This document shows, piece by piece, positions 48,363-59,300 of a stretch of DNA of 64,000 bases. Positions within the stretch are counted from its first letter, which is position 1. Each line of letters starts with the position of its first letter. The stretch lies in assembly GCA_963662155.1 (NCBI GenBank), contig OY759270.1, forward strand, positions 49,625,664-49,689,663. Reading direction: 5' to 3'. Under the pieces are notes generated by a model that was given only the letters and a program-made list of their open reading frames with translations, had not been told where the DNA came from and did no database searches. The stretch comes from Lamellibrachia columna (Eukaryota; Annelida; Polychaeta; Sabellida; Siboglinidae). Made by a program: the position numbers and the translations under genes.

Positions 48363-49266
48363 TTTCTACCTGACACTGCCTAGCAACGCTTCCATGAAGA
48401 TGTATCCCGACAATACGTTGGCCCATTACATCACCGACTTGCCTCAACGTATCGACCTGACTGGCGAGTGGGAGTGTGGGTTAGCAAAGATACAGTACCC
48501 GCATACTTGGTACAACGTTACAGAGGAAGATGTATTGTTCTTCCTCGGTGAGAAAAATCCTACGGGTCTTACCCCGAGTACGAAGTTAGCCTCTGGGTAT
48601 TACAAAGGTCCTGTGACATTGATGAACCGTGTAAACAAGGGACTGGACAGTATGTCGACGGACTAGACACGAGCTAAATTGAACTACAACGTCATCACTC
48701 AAAAAATGACGTTGCACTTGTCATCCGACACCGTGTTCACCATACCGTACCACAGTGCGTTGGGACCTATGTTAGGATTTCGTAAGTCGGTCGTCACCAG
48801 TCCGCCGGCAGTAGCAGCAGCAGCAGCAGCAATACCAGCAGACAGCACACGCCACTACGTTCACCCGAGACTAGGTGGAACGGATATCGGTGTCACACCA
48901 TCAGCCACTGTGATTATACCACCTACATACAGTCCTGATGCTCCGTACCCCTTATGTAAAGAAGCTGAAGACGGGGTGAGCATGACTCGCGGGTTCAATA
49001 CCATCTACGTCTACACCGACGTCGTGGAATCTCGTATAGTAGGTGACAGTCTCGCACCTTTGTTGCGAGCCCTCCCGGTTAGAGGAAGTCACGGTGCCAC
49101 GGTATCTGATAGGTTCACTAACATTCACTACGTGCCTCTGTTGTACTCGCACTTCAAGTCGATCGAGATGGATATAAGAGACGACACCGGACGACGCGTG
49201 CCATTCGAGTACGGTAGAGTGACGGTGACACTTCATTTTCGACGACGAAGTACCGGACTGTTCTGA
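48352..49266 (+). pseudogene. Polinton minor capsid (penton-like) protein with one in-frame stop
   Basis: ATG 48352. It begins MATDFYLTLPSNASMKMYPD and continues with LTGEWECGLAKIQYPHTWYN, the standard start of Polinton minor capsid proteins (single jelly roll, fivefold vertex). TAG at 48664-48666 interrupts the frame, which then continues to 49266 (LNYNVITQKMTLHLSS, FNTIYVYTDVVESRIVGDSL, VTVTLHFRRR). Total about 304 codons. A single nonsense change is the only visible defect; a poly-Ala stretch lies near 48811-48830. Confidence 0.9.
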
Positions 49267-49268
49267 AG

Positions 49269-49684
49269 ATGAATTACAACGAATATTACGCGCGTCAGGC
49301 GGGTGGTTCGCTGCCCTACTTCGCCGGTGCCCAATACTATAGAGGTCACGGACTAGGAAATTTGTTCGGAGGTCTGCTGCGCAGCGACATGCCACTCATC
49401 AAGAGAGGTGCCGTGGCATTGGGAAAGGGGGCGTTGAAGACCGGCGTGCGCATAGCCGACGACGTAATGTCCGGACAGAGCATAAAAAGGCGACCAAACG
49501 ACGCGTCACGGATGCTGGTAGGAGTCTGATGCGTGACCTTCTGGCCCCTGGCGTGCGACCTCGTAAACGTATAAAACGCGCACCGGCGAAGAAAAGAGTC
49601 ATTTCAGCAACGAGACGACGCAAGAGACAGACGTCCACGAAACGTGAGGCCGACATATTCGACAACGATGGCTTTCGTACATAG
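49269..49684 (+). pseudogene. Polinton core-like basic protein, frameshifted
   Basis: ATG 49269, three bases after the minor capsid stop. Starts MNYNEYYARQAGG, then GLGNLFGGLLRSDMPLIKRG and ALKTGVRIADDVMSG; a one-base change near 49500 leads into a strongly basic end (RKRIKRAPAKKRVISATRRR) that stops at 49684, overlapping the major capsid start by 17 bases. Small size, glycine-rich amphipathic front and arginine/lysine-rich tail resemble adenovirus pX/pVI-type core or cement proteins; the equivalence is inference. Confidence 0.65.
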
Positions 49685-50935
49685 ACAGTCGTGTGAAGGG
49701 GTCAAGACCGAGCTGGATCTCTTTACCGTACCCCCACTCAGACCAGCATCGTCAACAGCCACGTAGTGGAACATCAACCCATGGCCTCTCTGGACTCGGG
49801 TGGACCAATAGAATTCCTGATCGGGCGACGATTACCTGGATCTCGCCAACACGATGCTACACGTGCAGGTGAAGGTGACACGAGCCAACGGGGACGATCT
49901 CGAATTGGCTGATCCTGTGGGGCCAGTCAATAACTGGCTGCATACGCTGTTCAGTCAAGTCGACGTCTACCTGAACGGCACGCTCGTGACCCCTTCGACC
50001 AACACGTACGCGTATCGTGCTTACATCGAGACGCTACTGAGCTGTGGCACAAGGATACGGCCACTCGCATGGATGCCGTCGAGATAGTCGACGGAGCCGC
50101 AGCTAACGAAGGCTTCGTGGCTCGACGAGCGAACATCGTAAGGAGTCGAGTGGTCGACCTGATGGGCCGTCTCCACGTGGATATCTTTCTGCAAGATAAA
50201 TTCCTGATCAACGGCGTCGATGTCAAGATACGACTGGTGCGCAGTAAGGCTGCCTTTGCGCTCATGGCTGGTGGGCCCAACCCCGATTACAGGATAACCA
50301 TAGTCAATGCCACCTTGTTTGCAAAGAAGACCACCCTGAATCCGACCGTGCAGATGGCCCACATCAAGGCTCTCGAGAAGAGCACGGTCAAGTATCCGAT
50401 GCGGTCCGTCGACTGCAAGGTGTACTCCATTCCCGCGAGTGCTCGGTCGCACACGCACGAGAACCTGTTCCTCGGTACCCTGCCGAAACGTTTGGTGCTG
50501 TGCTGCATCGATAACGATGCGTACAACGGCGCATACGACAAGAATCCGTTTCACGCCAAGAACAACACCATCAGCTTCCACGCAGTGTACGTGGACGGAC
50601 GACAGATACCCTCCAAACCTTTCCAGCCCAACTTCGAAGACGACCTCTTCGTCAGGAGCTACATGAGTCTGTTCTCCTCGACTGGCAAGATGTGGCAGGA
50701 CGAGGGGAACAGACTGACTCGCAGTGACTACCGATACGGCTATACCTTCTTCGGTTTTGATCTGACCCCCGAGCAGTGTGATGGCCCCTGCTTCCATCTG
50801 GTACAAAAGGGCAACCTGCGCATAGAGCTGCATTTCCATGAGGCGCTACGGACTACCGTGAACGTCATCGCCTACGCCGAATTCGAGTCCGTGCTGGAAA
50901 TAGACAAGAGCCGCAACGTCATCTACGACTACTGA
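49668..50935 (+). pseudogene. Polinton major capsid protein (double jelly roll), three frame changes
   Basis: ATG 49668. The front piece (SCEGVKTELDLFTVPP) is followed by frame changes near 49727-49733 (in a C5 run), about 49822 and about 50037. The long open part, 50069-50935, contains VDIFLQDKFLINGVDVKIRL, DYRITIVNATLFAKK, FLGTLPKRLVLCCIDNDAYN, SMSLFSS-like and HFHEALRTTVNVIAYAEFES, all hallmark blocks of the Polinton hexon. The combined length is about 420 codons, slightly shorter than many relatives. It would form the icosahedral shell. Confidence 0.93.
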
Positions 50936-50936
50936 G

Positions 50937-51371
50937 ATGGACACCCTGCAGATCGGTAGACTACTAGCGAGGGACCCGCGCACCAGATCGATATTTCGTG
51001 GTGTCGTACCCAAAGACGGACTGCCTACGATGATAGACGGCGCTCTGCCTGTGGCCTTCGTGTGCAACACCGACGACGGCGACGAACCGGGCGAACATTG
51101 GATAGCGCTGTACCTGGACGCCGACGGACGCGGCGATTACTTCTGTTCGTACGGTCTGCCGCCACGACACGCGGCGTTCCGCACCTTCATGAACGAACAT
51201 TGTTCCGAGTGGACTTATAATAGCAAGAGACTTCAGAGTCCTCTGTCTAACGTTTGTGGACAATATTGCGTAGCTTATGTATTGCTTCGTTGTAACGGCT
51301 TTCCGATGAAAACATTTATCAACATATTCGACACCGATTTAGTAGCTAACGACTGCCGCGTATTTGATTGA
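50937..51371 (+). CDS. Adenain-like cysteine protease, intact
   Basis: ATG 50937, one base after the capsid stop; 144 residues. Catalytic pattern: His in GEHWIALYLD, Asp in YFCSYGLPP region (ADGRGDYF), Cys in LSNVCGQYCVAYVLL. It belongs to the adenovirus maturation protease / Ulp1-like clan that cleaves capsid precursors. It is one of the few uninterrupted genes of this copy. Part of it (51223-51272) is the source of, or shares origin with, the fossils in the nested palindrome. Confidence 0.93.
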   Translation: MDTLQIGRLLARDPRTRSIFRGVVPKDGLPTMIDGALPVAFVCNTDDGDEPGEHWIALYLDADGRGDYFCSYGLPPRHAAFRTFMNEHCSEWTYNSKRLQSPLSNVCGQYCVAYVLLRCNGFPMKTFINIFDTDLVANDCRVFD

Positions 51372-51423
51372 CTTAAACAGCTGCGACAAGGTAGACTGTA
51401 TTATCGCACATCTTACATCGATT

Positions 51424-51600
51424 GAGCCTCTGGCGAGGTGGACGCACCACCCCTAAGCTCACGACCTCTGGCGTGATGGTAAACATCCGCAAGTCGCCTC
51501 GTCGTCACCCTCGAGCCTCTGGTGAGATGGAGACACCCCTAAGCTCGCGACCTCTGGCGTGATGGTCAACATCCGCAAGTCAAGTCATCGTCACATTCGT
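51424..51600 (+). repeat. Two ~85-bp tandem copies after the protease gene
   Basis: GAGCCTCTGG, CCCCTAAGCTC, GACCTCTGGCGTGATGGT and AACATCCGCAAGTC recur twice in order, with a short insertion in the first copy. Non-coding. Confidence 0.85.
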
Positions 51601-51666
51601 CATAGTCGTAGTCGTAGTGATATTACACGCTACCCTTGTTGTATCGTCATGCTGCTTGTGTTGTTC

Positions 51667-51672
51667 AATAAA
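51667..51672 (+). terminator. AATAAA polyadenylation signal for the late Polinton genes
   Basis: AATAAA about 300 bases after the protease stop, followed by GTGTTGCGTTCG (G/T-rich). It is the first such signal after the structural gene cluster. Confidence 0.5.
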
Positions 51673-51855
51673 ATACGTGTGCACTCGTACCATACCGTGT
51701 TGCGTTCGTTTATCGTTTCCTCATTAGTCCCTTTGATATTTAATGTCCCTATTCATAAATGGTGCATATGGGTCAGTTCGTTAGGGTTACGGTTAAGATC
51801 AGCGTTCACCGCAGACGACAAAAAAGTTAGGGTCATACCACAGACGTCTACAGGT

Positions 51856-52078
51856 TGGGGTTAAGACAGTTAGGGTTAGGGTTAGGGTTAGCTCGCCACG
51901 TCAAAAAGTTGGGGTTACGGCGGTTAGGGTTAGCTCCAGTCGCTCTAGGGTTACGGATAGGGTTATGGGTCGCCGCTAGGGGCGCTCAGGCTACCCAGAA
52001 GGCTGTGCGATGGGAAACCGGATGACCCTTCGAAACTGGCAACCTCTTTTACCTGGTCATTTCCTCTCCTTAACTACT
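51856..52078 (-). repeat. Polinton right terminal inverted repeat
   Basis: Reverse complement of the left terminal repeat. TTAGGG repeats occupy 51870-51892 and it ends CCTTAACTACT at 52078, followed by ACTGAC. Confidence 0.93.
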
Positions 52079-52084
52079 ACTGAC
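52079..52084. other. Right target-site duplication ACTGAC
   Basis: Identical to 20209-20214. Confidence 0.95.
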
Positions 52085-52434
52085 ACTGGGTGATACCGCT
52101 GTTGTAGTTTCCTGGGAGACATGGGTGGCTCAACTAACCCAGTGGCTAACTAGCACTGCCTTCCCCTATCAAGCAGACGGGGGTATACCATGTGCTGCTG
52201 AAACCTAGCGGTTAGCCTAGGATTAGTGTCTCGTCCCAAGTCATGTATAACCACTTTTCTGCGTGGGGCATACAATTTTATTATAAATTTCGGAGTTGTA
52301 CCGTGATGTACGCAGATATAGGACTCGCCAAAGATCAGCGGAATCTTTGGTTTAATGTAATGCTAATGTCCAATGGCAATGGCAATGCTATGGTCATGAC
52401 TCATGGCCATGGGCATGGGAGTAATGATCGAAGC

Positions 52435-52607
52435 TTCAATGACACCTGCATGATGGATATGAAGGTGTGGGGTGTCACTGCCGATGACACTGCTCGACAT
52501 AACAAGTGCTCTAATCCATTTAATAAAAACATATTAGAGCACTTGTTATGTCGAGCAGTGTCATCGGCAGTGACACCCCACACCTTCCTATCCATCATGC
52601 AGGTGTC

Positions 52608-52613
<6 letters not shown>
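52435..52613. mobile_element. Foldback/MITE-like palindrome with ~80-bp arms
   Basis: TTCAATGACACCTGCATGAT at 52435 is the reverse complement of the sequence ending at 52613; arms run inward to AGCACTTGTTATGTCGAGCA with one mismatch seen and a short AT-rich loop near 52516-52533. No coding capacity. It abuts an (AT)n tract. Confidence 0.85.

Positions 52614-52690
<77 letters not shown>
52613..52690. repeat. (AT)n microsatellite
   Basis: About 76 bp of AT repeat directly after the foldback element. Confidence 0.95.
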
Positions 52691-52693
<3 letters not shown>

Positions 52694-53279
52694 GTCAAAA
52701 TTATACTGTAGTGGTATCGCATATCGTTTGCGTTTGGAAGCAGGCGAGTTTGAATGTATCCGTAGTGCGGCGCCACCAACACCTGCTCGAGCGTGACCGC
52801 GTACCGACCAGTGCGGGCGGGCGAAGGTCGGCTTACTCCTAACGGCAGCCAATACACAACAAGTCAACATCCATTGAAATTGGTCGTACCCTATTTCGAT
52901 AAGTACTAAAGCATACAATTGTGGGTGCGTGTTTGTGGTGTAATTCACTGTTTAGTTAATCAATTAGGTTAGGACGACACAATACCACATAATATCGCCA
53001 ACCATCAATCGGAGGGGCCTCGGAGCCAGAGACAGACGGGCTGTGTCACTGAGTCTGAATCGACGTCAAGCACTCAAGAATCAAGGGTATGTTTACTGCA
53101 AACATCCATGAAATATCAGGTAGATTTACTCCAAACTATCAATTGTTTGGTTATTGCATGAACTTGTTTCGTTTGTTCATATGTGTCAGGGTGTTTTTTT
53201 GTGATATTCAGCTGAGATTTAGTTAAGAATATCTCAAAACTCTTTCATGCGAACACACACACACACACTCACTCACTCT

Positions 53280-53370
<91 letters not shown>

Positions 53371-53560
53371 ATGTCAGTGTGTCAGTGATAATTTCATGAT
53401 CATCATGCTATCGAACCAGTTTTTGCTTTTGCTAGTTATGTGTGTATTTGGCTTTGCTTTATGGTCTTAAGTTAACCTTTCTAATAATTTACAAATCACT
53501 GATGTTAAACTCACTGGTCTGTAATTCTCTGACTTATTTCTCGAACCCTTTTTAAAATAA
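52691..53560. other. Intergenic DNA with a (CA)n microsatellite (about 53251-53366)
   Basis: No gene seen. The CA tract is interrupted by CTCACTCACTCTCACC near 53270. Confidence 0.7.
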
Positions 53561-55500
53561 TGGTATGATGTTTGCTTCTTTCAATTCAAAAGGAACCACT
53601 CCCTCTTTTAATGACAAGTTGAACACTCTTGTTCTACTGTTTCCATTAGTAGTTTTGGTGGAATTCCATCCACTCCAGGTAATTTGTTATCCTCCATTGC
53701 TTTATTTTCTACCATTTCTGCAGTTACAATTAACTGCCTTAAATAGTCCAATTTAGCCTCCTGAAATTTAGCATTTGGAATTGATAATGAACTAATATCA
53801 TCTCCGGCAAACACTGAACTGAAGTATTTATTTAAATCTTCCACCATTAAAAAACCTTGTGATATTATATTTCCAGCACTGTCTTCTAACATCCAAGTCA
53901 TTCATTTATGCTCATAGCTTCTTTTCTATTGTCTAATTTCAGTTGTAGCTGCATTAGGTGCCTCTGTAATTTGTGTAGTCTTCATCCTTTCTGATACGCC
54001 TATAAACCATCCACATAGTTTGCTTGTATGCTTTTTCTAATAGCTTCTTTTGACAAGTGTTTCTTTCGAGACCATTTTCCTTGTATTTTCAAGGGAACAA
54101 ACTGATCAATGATACTCTCAATTTCATATTTTAGGATGTTCCAACATTCAATTGCGGTCTTATTCCTCAGCATGTAATTCCAGTCTAGCTTTGCTAAGTA
54201 TTTTCTCATATCTTTATATTTACCTTCGTGGAAGTTTCTCCTGTATTTTTTTTTGTACTTTCTGATTTTACTTTGGTGTCAAAATGTATTTGATTATGAT
54301 CACTGTTACCCAATGGCTCATGTATTTTGACATTTTCCACTAACTCATTTTGTGAAGACAAAACTAAATCTAATACATTCTCACCCCTGGTTGGTTCTAG
54401 CACGTGTTGAGTAAGGAAACTATCCTGAATTAAAAATATAAATTGTTGGTCCTCAACCCTGTACTCTCTTGAGATCTCCATTGTATGTATCCGTGGTTAA
54501 AATCTCCCATAATGATACATTCGCCTTTACTCACTTCCTTTATAGCATTTTGTATTGTTGTGTTATCCTCTTCATTTATGTTTGGACTTCGGTAAACTAA
54601 CCTAATAGTTAATGTTGAATTTCCGGTAATTATGTTGCATCAGACAGCTTCATTGCAATTTGCTTCCCTTTCTAATTTTATTAATAGAATACATTCTTTA
54701 ATATATAAAATGACTCCCCTTCCCCTTCTTCCTGTTTGATCTCTCCTAAACATTACATCTCCTGTCAGTCCTAATTCAGCATCAGATGTGTCTTTGTTGG
54801 CCCATTACTCAGTTATACCAATTATATGAGGGTTAATATCTTCTACCATAATGTTTAATTAATTTTTCATATTTACTATGCTCCTTGCATTTAAACACAC
54901 CATTTATAACCAGCTTCAGAAATGTTTTTCGGGCATTTTATTACTGGTTTGTATGTACTAGTGGCCTCTTGTCCTGTTTGAGGTACCTCTAAGTTACCCC
55001 CTGCACTTCTAGTTTGCTACCATAAATATTTGTTATGCTACCCATGCCACTGTCAACTGCAGCTGAGAGTTCATCCACAAATACTGCTGCCCCCTTTCCA
55101 CTTACATGAAGCCCATCTCTTGTGTATATATAAGCCCTCCCGACAAAACATCCCCACAAATCCTACTTCCTCTTCCCTTCATAGCTGCTGAACTAACGTG
55201 TTAATTGCCACCCTCTGGCAATTTCGATATCCCTGTCCCCTGCTTCCCATTACCAGTAGAATCCCTGACAAAATTATCTGCTCAACCCATGTCTGCTTAG
55301 CTCTTCTAACTAATTGCCTGTATTTCCTAACTATGGCAGTTGTACCCTCCCTTTCTGCGTTGTTAGTCCCTATGTGTAATAAAATAGAACCTCCCTTGCC
55401 CAGACCCACAATTTTTTCCACGCTCTCTGTGATAGCCTCTATTTTTGCCCTTGGAAAGCAAACCACCGGGTTGTCCCCCTTGTTAGAAGGGAACTCACAC
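53560..55500 (-). mobile_element. CR1-group LINE fossil with SGNH-type ORF1, minus strand
   Basis: Read on the minus strand from 55500 down. Around 55466-55080 there is an ORF1-like SGNH/GDSL esterase domain: ILLHIGTNNAEREGTTAIVR (the N block) and, in the continuation at about 55080-55180, a DGLH-type H block. Around 54481-54206 is the endonuclease end (LDLVLSSQNELV...GNSDHNQIHF), and at 53901-53608 the start of reverse transcriptase (NKLPGVDGIPPKLLMETV). Frameshifts and stops separate the parts and the rest of the RT is missing, so it is a dead, 3'-truncated or deleted copy. Confidence 0.8.
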
Positions 55501-56398
55501 TCAGTTGTTTAATGTTTCCAAACAGTGTTGCCAATCTGATGTGATAGAAAATTCACTAAGTCCAGTTGATCCGTGACTTAGTGCACCGTGTGATGTAACA
55601 CTAGTGTGTATAGTCCAGGCATGTTGGCAAGTCTTGAAAAGGGCTTAAGTCTCAGTCCAAGCCCTTTCTTATACCTGTACGTCCAAGCCCTTCATCTAAT
55701 CCCTTTTGTTGAAAGGGGCTTAAGCACCATTCCGAACCCATATGGTAAGTCCGAACCCATATGGTAAGTCCAAGCACAAAGCAGAGCAAATAATACATTA
55801 CAATTAACAACTTTTATATTTAACAAGACATGATATGTATTATCTTGTTAAAGTTCCTGTGCTTTTGTGCTCAGTACATTCTATTTCTCTCCACTGGATG
55901 AGGTGAAGTCCTGTTGGCCTCCAGTACACATTTGTCCCTTGTATGATTCTAGTATGTTTTATATTTATCTATTGAATTCTTTGTGCATTCATGTTCTAGG
56001 AACTGGTCACATTCTTGTACAGTATTTAGCACACTTAGTTTGTCAGTTGAAAGCAAAGCCACAGTGTGCCAGTTCAGTTCTCAGTTGTATGTTTTATAAG
56101 GCTTACACAATATCTCACTGTCAGTCATGGTTGCAACTATAACTGCTCGCCTAGTTCAGATTGCATGAGTCCTCTCCAACTCTAGTACTTGAATTTGGTT
56201 GAGAAAGTTGCAATTTAGGATTCAGTTGCTTTTAATCTACTTCGGTTTTTTTCAATGTGCTCAAACAGTAAATGCCAATATTTTAATTTTGTGTGTTCAT
56301 TTAATTAAATAAATTTGACGTTTTTAAACAAAGAACTTTTAAATATATGTTGTCACCATTGTTTTATTGACCTAATGACATGACTGTGTTGGTTGTAG
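55501..56398. other. Region upstream of the carrier gene, nothing recognised
   Basis: A short internal duplication CCGAACCCATATGGTAAGTC occurs twice at about 55734-55772. Any promoter and non-coding first exon of the carrier gene would lie here, but I cannot place them. Confidence 0.4.
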
Positions 56399-59300
56399 GA
56401 CATCTTGGGGAAGATTACACCTGACATTTTCTGTTTGTCACCTCCACGGCGCTGAATGGATAAGAAGGATTTCTCGTAAGTAACTCAACAAACTTGTTGT
56501 AATCACATGAATTACAGTTTTATGACACAGCCTCAATTCTGTCATTTTTTTTTATTGAACATATCAAGTGTGACTTTAGTGATATGAACAATGTTACAAT
56601 ACATGCCACTGATGCAAGTGTACTGTGCAGTTCAAATATTTAAAATGTATACTAAAAAATTGGCTAAAGAGCCTTCCCAGAATGCTCTATAGCCGCTTCC
56701 AAAAAATTAAGAATTTAAATGTGGAGTGCAGTATTATTGTTTCCCTTTATGGCAGAACTAACTAGAACAGTTGGAGAGTCCTCAGCTAGGTTCTGTCTGT
56801 AAATCACATTAAATGTGAACCTTGATCTTGGGAGGGGTGTCATCTAGGAGACATGTTTGATGTTACGCGGCTGCTATGTTATGTATATTGTAAATGTGGA
56901 TTAAATGTTATCCAAGGTGAAAGGTTAATCCTGTATGCATGTTAACCCAGTAAAGAGCAGTACAAAGTACATTAAATAGTGCAGATAGATTGAAATGGTG
57001 TCAAATTTCCTGTTTGATCACAAACAATAGAATCTCACTTATAAGTTATAATTTACCAACCAGTTTGTTCAGTAACCCCTTTAAATGTCTCACTCCCTCT
57101 TAGCAGCACAATTTGGCAAGCAGCCACGGTAGCCCTAAGTGAAACCTAGTTCTACCTAGTATTGTATTGTGTATTTTTCACATGAACACAAGACCTGATT
57201 AAAAATAACTGTAACAAGAATATCTAACTAAACCAATCTTAATATAATAGGGCTTTCTAAGACATAACGAAAGCAGGTCAAACTGCCAAACTTGGCTCGT
57301 AGGTTCAAACTGTGAATGGCTTGAAGGTATAGTTGAACATTTTTAATCGAACAAACAAAAGCTGTAGCTAGAACAGTGGTGCCACACAGTGGACATGATA
57401 ACACTAATGTGGCAAGCGTAAAGGGAGGATGTAGCGAGTGATATGTACACTGCTCTTTGTGTTTAATTACTTTAGTGATATTCCACAATAATAATGTGTT
57501 AGTTATAACTAGTCACAAAAAAGGATAGGGAGATTAACTATCTTTATCCCTAACGCTAATCTTGTCTTCAGCAATTACAAACTTCTCCCTCCGTTTAATC
57601 CTTTATCATATTTTTATAGACTTCATTATCTATCATGTTACATTACAGCCTTCTTCCCCGCATCGTCAATGGGAGCATTGCAGGGATAATCGGAGTCACC
57701 TGTGTCTTCCCTATCGACCTGGTCAAGACACGTTTACAGAACCAACAAATAGGCAAAAATGGCGAGCGCATGTATCGCAGCATGTGAGTATATATATCCC
57801 CTATGAGTGTGTGCCCCTAAAATACACCCATTCCTATTTTCAGCTTAACTTTGCAATGTGATTTATATTTACTCACTTATTTTCACTGAAGTCTTGTAAC
57901 ATTTGGTTTTAAAAACATTGGTTTGCTGTGGGACAGTACACAGTAAATACAAAATGTATAGAAAAAGTTATCTACATGTACTATCTTGATAGACCTGATC
58001 TGTTTACAGACAAGTAAGTTTCAATAGTGATGCCCTCAATCTGGATAATTGGACCAATTTTAAACAACACCCTTTCTATGCAGTACATCAGTGGTTCATA
58101 ACCTTTTTTGGCTGTGACCCAAATTCTGGTCACAGGGCTTGCACTGCAACCCTGCATTCAAACAATCCACTTGTGATAAATTATAAAATATATAGGGATC
58201 AAATAAATAAATGAAAAATGAGAAAATTTATAAAACTTGCTTTCTGAACAACAGTGACCACAGTGACATTGCCAAAGTTTCCTAACAAGAATCCTGGATT
58301 TGAACTGCTTTAGCAAGTTTTTCTAAATGTTGTGTTGTTGAAGTTATGCTGCATCGCATGTCATGCTATGGCTACAGACAAGTTTCGAAAGTATGTTTTC
58401 CCGACAGTAAGCACCCAACACCATTATCCAGCCTCACACAAGCAGGTAACAAAGGTCAATACCTGAGCACCTCAGGCGCCTCCCAGGATCATCTTGTCCT
58501 TGTGCATTGGACCCAGAATGCACTCAAAGATTCCTTTGGTATTTTGAAATCATAGTAAAGTAACATAAGAATTAACTGCATATGCCAGAACCTTTCCCTT
58601 TCAAAACAACATTCTATGTTCCATGGCTCAAATTCATTATCATCTTAATCTTAAATTAAATTAAACTCGCGTTAATTCCACCGAATGGCACAATAATACA
58701 CAATGTTTCAAATTTGGCATAAATTATTCGCCTCACATGCATCAAGCGAGACAATAAAGGAAAGTTCAGATAGTCACTTGAGACCCTTGGTGACCCATTA
58801 AAAATGGCTTGGCAAACCAATTTTGGGTTGCAACCCAGGGGTTGAGAACTGCTCATAATGAGTGCGACAGCAGGCACTCGGTATAATACCATATGTGGGG
58901 TATCACGTACACCCCCTATATCCCTGTGACTGATGTAACAAAGACACCCACCATATTTGACAGTAAATGGGGTGGAAAGTACAGATTCACCTGGTTATGT
59001 TGGTCAAGGCAGTGTCATTGAAGGACATTCTACAGAAACTACTCTCTTAAAAGTACACACCTTAAACATTGACAAAAGAAAAGTAACAGCACTTACCTTG
59101 CTGGATCTGTCTGCCGCCTTTGATACCATAGATCACAACATCCTTATTAAATGCTTATCATTCTGGTATGGCATATCTGGCACAGCTCTGAACTGGTTTT
59201 TATCATACCTAACTGGTAGACACCAAAAAATAAAGATAGCAAACTGTTTCTCGGCCGCACTCCCCACTTCGTGTGGTGTCCCCTAGGGTTCTGTTCTTGG

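Noticed and set aside
51870..51892. A real interstitial telomere or chromosome-fusion scar
   Set aside because: The TTAGGG run is inside the Polinton terminal repeat and is mirrored at the other end; the target duplication lies outside it.
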